Counted from the stretch's first letter, positions 45,362 through 55,308 are shown. The stretch: 64,000 nucleotides of DNA from a bacterium (GCA_023144005.1 JAGLGN010000006.1:124001-188000), one strand, 5' to 3'. Made by a program: numbers and translations. Notes: a model not told the origin generated them from the letters alone.

Positions 45362-45853
45362 TTACTTGAATTTCTTAAGCAATGCGCCAAGAAAGGATGC
45401 CGGAAGGCCGTTCAGTATCGTATAATTGAAAACCTTATTCAGGAAATCATCACCCCAGAGGCCGATCTTCAGAAGCGCCATTGAGATGGTGATCAAAACG
45501 AATATAGAAAAGATAGCAAGAGCATTTCCGAGATAAGTCATGACCTCATCGGCGATAATATCGTACATAAGATCAAAGTACAAGCCAAAAAGAATGATCG
45601 CCCAGATATGATTGGAGGGTCCCATTACACCTGTTTTCAATACTGCCGCAATGATGCCCAATAGAAATCCTGTGTGCGGGAACACTATGAGCTTACGGGC
45701 AAAGAACAGGATACCCAATGCGATAAGCGACAGTATGGCAGATGAGAACATGACCTCATTACTAAAGAGAAATTCCCCGAGAAATATCTCAACAACACCC
45801 CAGAGCAGTCCGAAAACCAATATGCCAAGAAACTTTTTAGCTAAGGAACTCAT
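45362..45853 (-). CDS. Small membrane protein, ECF S-component-like
   Basis: A 163-residue protein with about five membrane segments (FLGILVFGLLWGVVEIFLGEFLF, SLIALGILFFARKLI, TGFLLGIIAAVLKTG and others). Length, and a conserved polar run in the middle (GPSNHIWAIILFGLYFDL), recall vitamin-uptake S-components, but no signature proves it. It overlaps the DinG-like gene and ends this long operon. Confidence 0.55.
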   Translation of the reverse strand: MSSLAKKFLGILVFGLLWGVVEIFLGEFLFSNEVMFSSAILSLIALGILFFARKLIVFPHTGFLLGIIAAVLKTGVMGPSNHIWAIILFGLYFDLMYDIIADEVMTYLGNALAIFSIFVLITISMALLKIGLWGDDFLNKVFNYTILNGLPASFLGALLKKFK

Positions 45854-48311
45854 CTAATTTCTCCAATGCGCTTTGCGTATCAATCAATTGAATCGAGATC
45901 GAAGGGTCGAGTTGAGTAAAAAAGGTCTCATATTGGCCCTGTCTGTATATCCGTTTATCCAGGATAAAGACTCCGCCCATATCAGTTTCGGTTCTGATAA
46001 GGCGGCCGATCGCCTGCTTAAAAGATAATTTCGCCTCAAAATCCATATAATTATTTATCATCTTTTTCCGTTTTTTCACAATAATATCATTCGGCGGAAG
46101 GTATGGCATCTTGAATATTACCAGGTATTTTAATATATCACCCGGAAAATCGATGCCGTACCAATAGGCCTTTACGCCCATTAGAACCGCATTTGTAGAA
46201 CTCCGGAATTTCTCATTGATATATTCCCTGTACCAGAGCCCCTGTTTTTGTAAAAGGATCTCATGTCCGCTATCGTTATTTGCCGATAATCTCTCGTAAA
46301 TATTATGCATGTCAGCATAGCTTGTAAAGAGCATCATCAGGCGGCCGCCGGTGTGATCGACCATCTTCTTCATCGAATGATAGGCAGAATCCCTGAAATG
46401 ATCCCTTGTGGAAAAAGAGTATGCGGGAATATCGTCTATCACGAAGATCTTCATCTGCTCACCGAGATCGAACGGGGAAGACAATTGACGCCATCGGAAG
46501 TCTTCAACCCCGCAAAGCCGCGTGAAATACGCCAATGAGCGGTCCACCGAGATAGTCGCGGAGGTCATCAACAATGATTTGACCTTGGGATAAAAATATT
46601 TTTTTAGAAGAAGGTCCGCCAGAACCGGACGGACGCTCAATGTCCATCCGCCGTTCTTGTCGGTGGAGAACAAAGATACCCATTCGGTCTCCTCTATGAT
46701 GCTCTCTCCGGAAAGAGCTTTATTAAGGGTGTCGTATATGAAAGACAGGTCCTCTATGAGATTGGATGTCCTCACATTCAGATATTTAGCGGCCGTGATC
46801 TCTTTTTCGTGATGATCCCGAATCAGGGAAAGGTATTCCAGAAGGAGCTTAACCTGAACCATAAGCTTTTGCAGGATGTTAAATACTCCCTCAAGATCAT
46901 GATTCTCCGTCTCATCATAGAGATTTACATTAATAAACCGGGAATTCTCTGTTTTGATCACTGTTGACAAAAGTATCCTTATTCGCTTTAAGAATCTTTG
47001 GATCTCTTTGATAAATGCGTTCTTATCGGACATCGAGATCGAATCCTCCAGATTAAAGAGCTCCTCAAAGGTTCTCATAAATGTACGTTTTCCGGTAGAT
47101 ATCCCCTTCAACACACGGAATATATAGTATGTGGATATCTCTTGAGTATATGCGGAAACGGCAGCGTCATCCAGTTTATCGGCCTCATCAATAACACAGT
47201 CGATATTTTCAAATTCACCCGAGGCGATATAGCCGAGCATATTCCAGTGATTAACTACGCCTATATTTGATTTCTTGATCTTTTTGATCGCATTGAAGTA
47301 AGGACATTCCTTGAAGAATGTGCAGCGTTTATTTAAACAATCCTCCCTTCGGGCGCAGATATCCCTGAAAGTGGAATAGAACTCGCTCTCATCCAGCGTT
47401 GCGTGGGGAAAGATAAATTGCGGGAGGTCCTCTTCAAGATGGGCATGGATATATTGCGAAATTATGCCGAAAAAGATCAGTTTTTCCCTTTTTGAAAAGA
47501 GAGTGGAGCCGCCGCTGCTTTCCACCATCTCCATCTTCAGAAGGCAGGGATAATTCTCCCGCCCGAAGAGAACGGCAGGACGGAACGGCGGAAGGATCTG
47601 CTTCAAAAGGTTCAGTTCCTTTTTATAAACCTGGACTTGAAGGGATTTTGTATATGTGGAAATGAATACGGGCTCTTTCTTGAAATATGAACGCAGCAGC
47701 GCGGGGATCAGATAGCCGAGCGTCTTTCCGGTTCCTGTGGGCGCTTCAATTACCACCGACCCTGTTGAGTTGAATGCGTCATTGGCAAGGCGCGCCATTT
47801 CGATCTGCGACTCTCTCTCCACATACCCTTTGCTTTTCATCGTTGAGATCAATGCCGAAAGGGCTTCAAGAACCTTCTCTTCTTCAATGGGAGCGGAGTT
47901 CTCTTGGCGGAAAGTCTCATACTTGACCGGTTTAAGCATGGCCTTGAAGAGATCCCTTGAACTTATTTCAGGAACCGTTTTCATAGCCAATCGCTTGCGG
48001 TCTTCTTTCAGCATAAGAAAAAGAGGTGAAAATCTTCGGTACTCCTTTGAAGATGAAAGGATCTCCAATGATTGATAAATATATTCCCTTAGCATTGACG
48101 GAAGGGCGTAATGCCGAGCCAGAGCTGCTTCTGCCGCTTCGGCGATATCATGTGTTTCTCCTTCCCCGAAAAAGTTCTTCATAATTCCGGAAAGGGTAAA
48201 AGCCACATCCTTGGGAGAAAGGAAGAATACCAGATCCCTTAATGACAGGTTCCCTGAATCTCCTTCATCGGAAGGGTCTAAAGTTATGCCTTTGAAATTA
48301 AGACCGGTCAT
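45837..48311 (-). CDS. DinG/XPD-type ATP-dependent DNA helicase
   Basis: An 824-residue superfamily 2 helicase: Walker A APTGTGKTLGYLIPAL near residue 192, DEAx box CVIDEADKLDD, and the C-terminal motif VI KQAIGRLIRTETDMGGVFILDKR. Between motifs I and II a cysteine group (NYPCLL, CARREDC, KRCTFFKECPYF) fits an XPD-type [4Fe-4S] cluster. It unwinds DNA 5' to 3', or R-loops. It overlaps mrp by 14 bases. Confidence 0.85.
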   Translation of the reverse strand: MTGLNFKGITLDPSDEGDSGNLSLRDLVFFLSPKDVAFTLSGIMKNFFGEGETHDIAEAAEAALARHYALPSMLREYIYQSLEILSSSKEYRRFSPLFLMLKEDRKRLAMKTVPEISSRDLFKAMLKPVKYETFRQENSAPIEEEKVLEALSALISTMKSKGYVERESQIEMARLANDAFNSTGSVVIEAPTGTGKTLGYLIPALLRSYFKKEPVFISTYTKSLQVQVYKKELNLLKQILPPFRPAVLFGRENYPCLLKMEMVESSGGSTLFSKREKLIFFGIISQYIHAHLEEDLPQFIFPHATLDESEFYSTFRDICARREDCLNKRCTFFKECPYFNAIKKIKKSNIGVVNHWNMLGYIASGEFENIDCVIDEADKLDDAAVSAYTQEISTYYIFRVLKGISTGKRTFMRTFEELFNLEDSISMSDKNAFIKEIQRFLKRIRILLSTVIKTENSRFINVNLYDETENHDLEGVFNILQKLMVQVKLLLEYLSLIRDHHEKEITAAKYLNVRTSNLIEDLSFIYDTLNKALSGESIIEETEWVSLFSTDKNGGWTLSVRPVLADLLLKKYFYPKVKSLLMTSATISVDRSLAYFTRLCGVEDFRWRQLSSPFDLGEQMKIFVIDDIPAYSFSTRDHFRDSAYHSMKKMVDHTGGRLMMLFTSYADMHNIYERLSANNDSGHEILLQKQGLWYREYINEKFRSSTNAVLMGVKAYWYGIDFPGDILKYLVIFKMPYLPPNDIIVKKRKKMINNYMDFEAKLSFKQAIGRLIRTETDMGGVFILDKRIYRQGQYETFFTQLDPSISIQLIDTQSALEKLDEFLS

Positions 48312-49347
48312 TGCCCCCCTTCACCAGATTGTCAACCGCTTCCATATATGCTTTGGTAATAGCGGAGTCGGGCAGGGAATCCACAATGGGATGGCCTGAA
48401 TCGCCATGTTCGGTAATGCTTCCGTCGATCGGGATCTGTCCTATCAAAGGTACATCATGCTCTTTTGACACCAGCTCTCCTCCGCCTTTGCCGAATATAT
48501 GATGTTTTTTGCCGGTATCGGGACATTGGAAATAACTCATATTTTCAATAATACCTATTACGGGGATCTCGAGGCGCTTGAACATTACAATGCCCTTAAT
48601 GGCATCGATATACGCCACTTTCTGCGGAGTTGTAACTATTACCACTCCATCGATCTTTGCCTCTTGTGTCAGCGTCAGCTGCACATCACCGGTTCCCGGA
48701 GGCAGATCGATAAAAAGATAGTCAAGGTCGGGCCAGCGTACATCCGTCATGAACTGTTTAAGGGCTCCCACAACAAGCGGGCCGCGCCAGATCACCGGCA
48801 TATTCTTTTCAACAAAATACCCGATGGACATCATTTTTATTCCGTGATTTTCAATAGGCATGATCTTCTTCTGCTCGTCTGCAAAAGGCTGTTCGTCTTC
48901 GGTACCCATCATTGTGGGAATGGAGGGGCCCAATATATCCGCGTCCAGAAGTCCCACACTATAGCCTTTCTTAGCGGTAGCGATAGCGAGATTCACGGCA
49001 ACTGTCGATTTTCCGACACCGCCCTTTCCCGAACCCACAGCGATCACATGCTTGATATTGCTGAGCAGCTTACTTATCTTCACTCCGGGTTTCGGTGCCT
49101 GCCCGGGAGGGGAGGCTTTCTTCAATTCCACATTGCACTTCTCTCCCAGTCCGGCTTCCTTTACCAATGAAAGTATCTGCTCTTTGATCGTATTGAATTT
49201 CCCCTGGTCCGTGATATTCTTTATCAGTATACTCACCTCCCCGTCTGGGCTGATCTCCGCCTTTTCTATCATATGGAAATCCACGATATCCCTTTCCATT
49301 CCGGGATAATTCACTTTTGCTAAGATCTTTAATAATTTCTCATCCAT
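48298..49347 (-). CDS. mrp: Mrp/NBP35-type iron-sulfur carrier ATPase
   Basis: A 349-residue protein with an N-terminal MIP18/DUF59 domain (KILAKVNYPGMERDIVDF) and a P-loop ATPase with the deviant Walker A AVGSGKGGVGKSTVAVNLA, DADILGPSIPTMMG and DYLFIDLPPGTGDV. It carries and delivers Fe-S clusters. The usual CPxC reads QCPDTGK, so only one of the two cysteines is present. Placement after the ferredoxin-linked Kor genes fits Fe-S supply. Confidence 0.92.
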   Translation of the reverse strand: MDEKLLKILAKVNYPGMERDIVDFHMIEKAEISPDGEVSILIKNITDQGKFNTIKEQILSLVKEAGLGEKCNVELKKASPPGQAPKPGVKISKLLSNIKHVIAVGSGKGGVGKSTVAVNLAIATAKKGYSVGLLDADILGPSIPTMMGTEDEQPFADEQKKIMPIENHGIKMMSIGYFVEKNMPVIWRGPLVVGALKQFMTDVRWPDLDYLFIDLPPGTGDVQLTLTQEAKIDGVVIVTTPQKVAYIDAIKGIVMFKRLEIPVIGIIENMSYFQCPDTGKKHHIFGKGGGELVSKEHDVPLIGQIPIDGSITEHGDSGHPIVDSLPDSAITKAYMEAVDNLVKGGNDRS

Positions 49348-49921
49348 TTTTCACCTTCTCTTCTTGAAAGTTCTCTTTTTCTTTCAAGCTGTATTCACAT
49401 CCGCAGTAATCCTGGCGGTATATATTAAGGGCCTTGGATAACCTGATACTCATCATGTATCCGTCCTTCTTCTTGAAATTCGTTCTCAAATAAGCGATCT
49501 TCGTTTTCTCTTCGATCTTCGCGCCGAGCTCATCAAGCATCTGGATCTTTTTTCTGGGGGAATTAGTCAGTGTAGTGGCGAACATATCAAAATCCTCGCT
49601 TTTTGCCTTGAGCGCAGTTTTATAAAGGGAGTTCATGATGCATCTTCTACATCTTTCGGAATACTCGCAGAGATGCTCAAATCCCTTTACCGCATCGTGC
49701 CATTGATCCGGCTCATACTCCCCTTCCAAAAGCCGGTAATGCTGCAATTTGGCAAGGGCCTTGACATCGTTCAATCTCTTTTCATATTCCCTGCGGGGAT
49801 ATATGTTCGGATTGTAAAAATAACCGGTAATTTCATGATCTTGTCTCAAGAGCGGTACGGAGTACACGGCATCAGGGGCACAACATATATGTATAAGGAC
49901 CTTCTTTTTATCTTGACGCAA
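49340..49921 (-). CDS. queH: Epoxyqueuosine reductase QueH
   Basis: A 193-residue QueH (former DUF208): HICCAPDAVYSVPLL, YNPNIYPRREYEKRL, the CEYSERCRRCIMN cysteine group and YRQDYCGCEYSL. QueH reduces epoxyqueuosine to queuosine in tRNA with a cobalamin-free Fe-S chemistry. Overlaps korC and mrp by short stretches. Confidence 0.94.
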   Translation of the reverse strand: MRQDKKKVLIHICCAPDAVYSVPLLRQDHEITGYFYNPNIYPRREYEKRLNDVKALAKLQHYRLLEGEYEPDQWHDAVKGFEHLCEYSERCRRCIMNSLYKTALKAKSEDFDMFATTLTNSPRKKIQMLDELGAKIEEKTKIAYLRTNFKKKDGYMMSIRLSKALNIYRQDYCGCEYSLKEKENFQEEKVKNG

Positions 49922-50435
49922 GTTCCCTGCCCAGGGTAAAGGCCTGAAGATTCTCTTTTATATACCGCTTGAAGCCGGTCTCTATCGCATTAATAAAATG
50001 CCTTTTCTCAATTTCTTTAAAAAGATGGGAGACCGCGCCGAGCATTATGATATTCGCAAGGCCGGGCATATTGAATTTCTCCAGGGATAATTCTGTCGCT
50101 GCGATCGGCATCTTGCTGCCTTTTGAATCCTCAGTGGGAACAAATATGGAGCTGTCATAAATCACCACACCGTCTGCCTTGAGATATTTATTATACTTTT
50201 CAAAGGCGGCAAGGTTGAAGGCAGCGTGAATATCGCCATCGTGAACATGCGGGAAATCAATGACATCAGAAGAGAGTATCGTCTCACCCTCCGTTATGGC
50301 GCCGCGTGCCGCGGCATCATATCTTGCCGTTTGCGCCGCATAAAGCCCGGCGAGCATGCCGGCTTCAGCAAGAAGTATCGCGGATTTAACTATCCCCTGT
50401 CCGCCGATGCCTGTAAATATTACTTCTTTTTTCAT
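49908..50435 (-). CDS. korC: 2-oxoacid:ferredoxin oxidoreductase, gamma subunit
   Basis: A 175-residue gamma subunit: IFTGIGGQGIVKSAILLAEAG, TARYDAAARGAITEGETILSS and IMLGAVSHLF. ATG 50435 is chosen over the long upstream frame because it begins at the family start and overlaps the korB stop as ATGA. Confidence 0.92.
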   Translation of the reverse strand: MKKEVIFTGIGGQGIVKSAILLAEAGMLAGLYAAQTARYDAAARGAITEGETILSSDVIDFPHVHDGDIHAAFNLAAFEKYNKYLKADGVVIYDSSIFVPTEDSKGSKMPIAATELSLEKFNMPGLANIIMLGAVSHLFKEIEKRHFINAIETGFKRYIKENLQAFTLGRELASR

Positions 50436-51187
50436 TTGAACTCTCCGATCACGATCTTGCCTTTCAATTCCTCGGAAGTCATCTCCGCCGATTTCTTGAT
50501 ACGCACAGAATTCTTCTTGTAATATTCCAGCATTGCAGGGGCATCGAGACCCATCGTTTTTCCATAATGCGTCGGGCATTGAGAGATCGCTTCTATGAAA
50601 GAGAAGCCGGGATTCTTAAATCCTTCCCTTATGCTTGAGATCAACTCCCTTACCTGAAAAGCAGTGAAGCGCGCAACATATGAAGCACCCGCGGCCTTGA
50701 CCAGGCCGGCGAGGTCAAATCCGTCATATTTATTTCCCTGGGGGTCGGTAACTGTTTTGAATCCCTTCGGCGTAGTGGCGGAGGTCTGTCCGCCTGTCAT
50801 GCCGTAAATAGAGTTATTGGCGCAGATCACCGTGATATCGATGTCTCTTCTTGCGGCATGGATCAGATGATTCCCGCCGATCGTCGCGAGATCGCCGTCA
50901 CCGGAGATAACAATAACATTCAGATCAGGGCGGGCGGTCTTAACACCGACCGCGGCAGCGATAGCGCGTCCGTGGGTGGTATGAAGCGTATCCGCGTTAA
51001 TATTAGGAGAAGATATCCAGCCGCCGCAACCGATACCTGAAACAAATACCGTTTTATCGATATCAATATTCTCTGCCTGCAGGGCTCTAATGACGGAGCC
51101 GAGAACTATGCCGTGCCCGCAGCCCGGACAGAACTTCGTTGGCTGAGCAGCCATTCTTATATGTTGAAATACCGGACTTGGTCTCAT
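50432..51187 (-). CDS. korB: 2-oxoacid:ferredoxin oxidoreductase, beta subunit
   Basis: A 251-residue TPP-binding subunit: FCPGCGHGIVLGSV, SGIGCGGWISS, VISGDGDLATIGGNHLIHAARRDIDITVICANNSIYGMTGGQTS. Together with KorA, C and D it oxidises 2-oxoglutarate (or a similar 2-oxoacid) to the CoA ester with reduction of ferredoxin. Confidence 0.95.
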   Translation of the reverse strand: MRPSPVFQHIRMAAQPTKFCPGCGHGIVLGSVIRALQAENIDIDKTVFVSGIGCGGWISSPNINADTLHTTHGRAIAAAVGVKTARPDLNVIVISGDGDLATIGGNHLIHAARRDIDITVICANNSIYGMTGGQTSATTPKGFKTVTDPQGNKYDGFDLAGLVKAAGASYVARFTAFQVRELISSIREGFKNPGFSFIEAISQCPTHYGKTMGLDAPAMLEYYKKNSVRIKKSAEMTSEELKGKIVIGEFK

Positions 51188-52317
51188 ATGACACTCCTGA
51201 ACTTTCTTATGATCTCTGAGGGATACAAGGGCTCTGAATTGATCTTATTAATACCGTATACGGGACATTTTGAGATCTTCTTCACCTCTCCCGCTATCTG
51301 TCCCATATTCAGCTCGGGGACAAAGACATCCTTGACTTTGAGCGAAAGGGCTTTGATCGTTTTATACGGGAACGGCCAGATGGTATTCAGCGTCATCAGC
51401 CCCGCCTTTATTCCTTCTTCTCTAAGGGCTTTCACGGAAGACAGGGTTGAACGAGCGGAAATGCCGAAAGAGATAAAGAGATATTCCGCATCATCCATCA
51501 TATATCCGTCCCAATCTTCGATTTTCGAACTATTCTTTTCGATCTTATCGTTCAAACGGTTCACCAATTTTTCATGAGCATCATTATCGGCGGTCTTTCT
51601 TATGCCGTTCTCGTCATGAGTGGAGCCGGTGATCATCAATTTCTTGCCGTCGCCGAATTTGGGCATATCGGGGACCAAACGGCCGCCGAACGGCGGTGTT
51701 TCTCCCTTATTCTCCCGGTTGAAAGCCTCATATTCCTGCGCGATATCCAGAGTTTCACGGGCATGTGATACGGTTTCATCCAGAAGAAGAATTACAGGAA
51801 CACGATACTGCTCCGAAATATTGAAGGCCTTGATGGTCTGCTCGAATGCACTTTGCACCGAGTGAGCCGCAAGGACTATATTATTATGTATTCCGTGCGT
51901 TCCCCATCTTGCTTGAAGGACATCGCCCTGCGAAACCTTGGTCGCCTGGCCGGTGGAAGGGCCTGAACGCTGAACATCCACCACCACACAGGGTGTTTCT
52001 GTCATTATGGCAAGCCCTATGTTCTCAAGCATCAGAGAAAGGCCGGGGCCCGATGTGGCGGTCATTGATTTTACTCCACCCCACGAACCGCCTATCAAAG
52101 CGGCCATAGAACCGATCTCGTCTTCCATCTGAATGAACTTACCGTCGACCTCAGCAAAATATTTTATGACGGATGTCATGATATCACTGGCGGGAGTGAT
52201 CGGGTAACCCGCAAAAAACCGGCAGCCGGCGGTAACTGCGCCCAATGCGCAGGCCTCATTGCCGGACATCAGATAACGGCCCGGTGAGACCACCGGTGTA
52301 ACCTTGATACTACCCAT
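51184..52317 (-). CDS. korA: 2-oxoacid:ferredoxin oxidoreductase, alpha subunit
   Basis: A 377-residue alpha subunit: GNEACALGAVTAGCRFFAGYPITPASDI, MEDEIGSMAALIGGSWGGVKSMTATSGPGLSLM and DVQRSGPSTGQATKVSQGD. The PITP and GPSTG motifs mark the 2-oxoglutarate type. Overlaps korD and korB. Confidence 0.95.
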   Translation of the reverse strand: MGSIKVTPVVSPGRYLMSGNEACALGAVTAGCRFFAGYPITPASDIMTSVIKYFAEVDGKFIQMEDEIGSMAALIGGSWGGVKSMTATSGPGLSLMLENIGLAIMTETPCVVVDVQRSGPSTGQATKVSQGDVLQARWGTHGIHNNIVLAAHSVQSAFEQTIKAFNISEQYRVPVILLLDETVSHARETLDIAQEYEAFNRENKGETPPFGGRLVPDMPKFGDGKKLMITGSTHDENGIRKTADNDAHEKLVNRLNDKIEKNSSKIEDWDGYMMDDAEYLFISFGISARSTLSSVKALREEGIKAGLMTLNTIWPFPYKTIKALSLKVKDVFVPELNMGQIAGEVKKISKCPVYGINKINSEPLYPSEIIRKFRSVI

Positions 52318-52534
52318 TTTCCACCTCCTCTATGAATATGACCTGATCAGGACATAAGAACTCGCAATTCTTACATCCGATACATTTTTCGGGAAATGCT
52401 ATATCAGTCAATACATAGCCCTTGGGAGATATCTCATCCCCTCTTTTATAGAGCTTTACGGGGCAGACATCTATGCAGATGCCGCAACCCTTGCATATCT
52501 CTCTGTTCAAGTGAATAATAAATTTCTTTGCCAT
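52310..52534 (-). CDS. korD: 2-oxoacid:ferredoxin oxidoreductase, ferredoxin (delta) subunit
   Basis: A 74-residue 2[4Fe-4S] protein: CKGCGICIDVCP and CIGCKNCEFLCP. It feeds electrons from KorAB to ferredoxin. korD-A-B-C is the usual order in anaerobes. Confidence 0.94.
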   Translation of the reverse strand: MAKKFIIHLNREICKGCGICIDVCPVKLYKRGDEISPKGYVLTDIAFPEKCIGCKNCEFLCPDQVIFIEEVENG

Positions 52535-52544
52535 GATATTCCCT

Positions 52545-53729
52545 TTAAACCGCGCCGTCGCTTTTCAATTCTTCGATCTGATCCTCATCGTAGCCGTATT
52601 CCTTGAGGATCTCGTCTGTATGCTCTCCCAGAAGTGGGGGGTGTCTGTCTATCGACAGGTCAATATTGGAAAAATGTATCGGGTTCTTCATTAATTTGAT
52701 CGTACCTGCCGTAGGATGCTTAACTTCCTGAACAAAATCCCTGGCAGCCATCTGTGGATCCGCGAATGTTCTGTCCATTGTATTGATCGGTGCACAGGGT
52801 ATATGCTCTTTCCTGAAGAGCTTGATCCATTCATCCCCTGATTTTTCGGCGATACGCTCAGAGATCATTTTTATTATCTGCTCTCTATTGCTTACCCTTA
52901 CATCATTCGTTCTATATTTCTCGTCCGAGGCCCATTCGGGATGACCGAGCAAAGCGGATAATTTACCGAATTGCCTGTCATTTCCGATGCCTATGATGAT
53001 ATAGATATCTTTCGCGTGGAAGGCCTGATAGGGAACTATATTCGGATGTGCGGTGCCATGCGGCTTCGGGATCTGATCACCGATCAAGTAATTATTGGCG
53101 ATATTGACCAATGCCGAGGTCATACATTCATATAAGCTGTTGTCTATCATAGAACCCAGTCCGGTTTTATCTTTATATCTGAGAGCGGCCTGTATGGCAA
53201 TGACCGTATATAATGCGGTAAAGACATCCGCTACGGCAACACCGACCTTAACGGGAGCACCGCCTTCTTCGCCGGTGACGCTCATCAAGCCGGACATTCC
53301 CTGTATCATAATATCGTATCCCGGAAGATGCGCACTCGGGCCGTGAAGTCCGAATCCGGAAATATTCGCCCAGATGATATCTTCTTTTATCCCGCGCGCC
53401 CATTCATATGTGAGGTTGAGTTTTTCCAATGTCTGTACGGGGAAATTCAACAATACCACATCTGAGGCCTTCAGAATATCTTCAATTATCTTCTTACCTT
53501 TCTCATTTTTGAAATTGACCGTAATGCTTCTTTTATTTCTGTTTGCGGACAAATAATAGGCAGATTCGGTATCAGCCCAAGGCGGGCCCCATCCCCGAGT
53601 CTCATCACCGCCATTCGGATTTTCAACCTTAATGACATCGGCTCCAAGATCTCCCAGTATCGCTGATGTTGTCGGCCCCGCCAGCACGCGTGACAGGTCA
53701 AGTATGCGTAATCCGCTAAGAGGTTTCAT
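52545..53729 (-). CDS. CaiB/BaiF-family (type III) CoA-transferase
   Basis: A 394-residue protein: LSGLRILDLSRVLAGPTTSAILGDLGADVIKVENP, the ANRNKRSITVNFKNEKGK block and LPGYDIMIQGMSG, whose aspartate is the catalytic residue of the family. It swaps CoA between organic acids. Next to KorDABC it could use the acyl-CoA product (for example succinyl-CoA), which is inference. ATG 53729 is chosen over an upstream frame extension; it overlaps the symporter stop by 14 bases. Confidence 0.9.
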   Translation of the reverse strand: MKPLSGLRILDLSRVLAGPTTSAILGDLGADVIKVENPNGGDETRGWGPPWADTESAYYLSANRNKRSITVNFKNEKGKKIIEDILKASDVVLLNFPVQTLEKLNLTYEWARGIKEDIIWANISGFGLHGPSAHLPGYDIMIQGMSGLMSVTGEEGGAPVKVGVAVADVFTALYTVIAIQAALRYKDKTGLGSMIDNSLYECMTSALVNIANNYLIGDQIPKPHGTAHPNIVPYQAFHAKDIYIIIGIGNDRQFGKLSALLGHPEWASDEKYRTNDVRVSNREQIIKMISERIAEKSGDEWIKLFRKEHIPCAPINTMDRTFADPQMAARDFVQEVKHPTAGTIKLMKNPIHFSNIDLSIDRHPPLLGEHTDEILKEYGYDEDQIEELKSDGAV

Positions 53730-55251
53730 TTTTCTGCACCATTGTAAGCCGTACCTTCTGCTTTTGAAAAATAGAGATCCCGAGGGCAAGAACAAATGTT
53801 ACGATAAGGGAAACATATATCTTGTCCAGGAAAATATTCTTAGCGTAATGCTGCGCCCAATAAGCCGCGCCCTCTGTGGAAACCACCGAGATCTTGAAAA
53901 GGACCACACCGAGAGATGCAAGAGACGCGGTAACTATCGCGAATTTGGCGGCGACCGGAGTGATGAAGTGGAACTTATCATTCTGCCGCTTGACGATCAG
54001 AAGGAGACCCAGGATGACGATGACCGAACCTGAAGCCCTGATCGCATAGGAGATATATGAGGTATCAAGAATATAGCCCTTAAAGAACATGGCTGCCGGA
54101 ATAACGATAAGGCCGACCACAAGGGTTACCAATTGCGAAACCTTGAGGAGCTTTTTATCATCAGCTTCCTTATGCAGTATCAGGTGATATACATCCTTTG
54201 TCATGATCGTTGATATCGCCAGCATAACAGGGGAAATAGTTGACAGTATGGCGGCAAGTATACCCGCCATTGCCAGGCCGCCCAGCCACGGAGGCATGAA
54301 ATCCGGGTTCATAAAGAGATGCGGAAGCGCCTGCTTGGCTGTTGCCGGCAGGCCGAATTTCCCTGTGGCGACTATCATTCCCAATGTGGAAACAAGCAGA
54401 CCCAGAGGAGCTATGAACAATGCCGAAAGCAGTGAAGCGTTTCTGGCGGTCTTGATATCTTTTGTCGCAAAGACCGGCTGTATCGATGCCTGGGAAGCAA
54501 ATGCCGCCAGCATACCGCCCAGTATCCACGAAATCGCTTTGAAAACACCGAACCCGAACGGAGATTTAAAGGTCTCTACCGTGGCATTCGCCTGGTAAAG
54601 CTCGGGCCGCGCCTGTATGGCACCGTCAAGAAGTTCAAAAAGCCCCGAAAATCCGCCTACCTTTATAAGCCCTATTGTAAAGGCGACGATAAGCGTGGAA
54701 TACATAAGAATAACATGCGCCATATTGGTAAATGATACCGCCCAGATGCCGCCGAATACGGTATATGCGGTAACAACAATGCCGCCGATCAATGTGCACC
54801 ATTGAGGAGATAGGCCCAATACGGGAGACAAGAGCGAACCGATAGCGCGCAATTGAACAAATGCAAGTATATAAAAAGCGATCAAAAAGGCGAAAGATGC
54901 CACGACCCTGGTCTTTCTATTGTATATCTTTTCTATCATCTCTCCCACGGTATGCACCTTGTTCCGCCTGTAAACCATAGAAAGTGTGAGTGCGAAGATC
55001 ACCATTCCCAATGCGGTGGAAACATTGTACCAGAGCGGGGAAAATCCGCTGCGGAATGCCATTTCCGAGGTTCCGATAGTGGAATTGGCACCGAGCCATT
55101 CACCCACGATGGTAACCGTGGCGAGCGAGATACCCAGGCTCCTGCCGGCAAGCAGAAAGTCCGATGATGTCTTTGCTTTTGACTTGGCGAGCCAGCCCAG
55201 AAAGATCAAAAAGGCAAAGTACGCAATAATTATGAAAAGTTGGATCGACAT
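53716..55251 (-). CDS. Sodium/solute symporter (SSS family)
   Basis: A 511-residue transporter with about 13 membrane segments: SSDFLLAGRSLGISLATVTIVGEWLGANSTIG, TVFGGIWAVSFTNMAHVILM and AGILAAILSTISPVMLAISTIMTKDVY. It heads the operon with the CoA-transferase and KorDABC, so it likely imports a carboxylic or amino acid used by them. It is distinct from the PutP-like protein at 42731. Confidence 0.9.
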   Translation of the reverse strand: MSIQLFIIIAYFAFLIFLGWLAKSKAKTSSDFLLAGRSLGISLATVTIVGEWLGANSTIGTSEMAFRSGFSPLWYNVSTALGMVIFALTLSMVYRRNKVHTVGEMIEKIYNRKTRVVASFAFLIAFYILAFVQLRAIGSLLSPVLGLSPQWCTLIGGIVVTAYTVFGGIWAVSFTNMAHVILMYSTLIVAFTIGLIKVGGFSGLFELLDGAIQARPELYQANATVETFKSPFGFGVFKAISWILGGMLAAFASQASIQPVFATKDIKTARNASLLSALFIAPLGLLVSTLGMIVATGKFGLPATAKQALPHLFMNPDFMPPWLGGLAMAGILAAILSTISPVMLAISTIMTKDVYHLILHKEADDKKLLKVSQLVTLVVGLIVIPAAMFFKGYILDTSYISYAIRASGSVIVILGLLLIVKRQNDKFHFITPVAAKFAIVTASLASLGVVLFKISVVSTEGAAYWAQHYAKNIFLDKIYVSLIVTFVLALGISIFQKQKVRLTMVQKNETS

Positions 55252-55280
55252 CTCTTAAAATCCTCCATAATAATAGTGAA

Positions 55281-55308
55281 ATTATACCACTTTAACATTA
55301 AAATTCAA
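55281..55308 (-). promoter_or_regulatory. Promoter of the symporter-kor-queH-mrp operon
   Basis: TTGAAT (55303-55308), 16-bp spacer, TATAAT (55281-55286), then GGAGGA before ATG 55251. Confidence 0.75.

Noticed and set aside
50436-50579. N-terminal extension of KorC
   Set aside because: It overlaps korB in another frame, and the family start matches ATG 50435.
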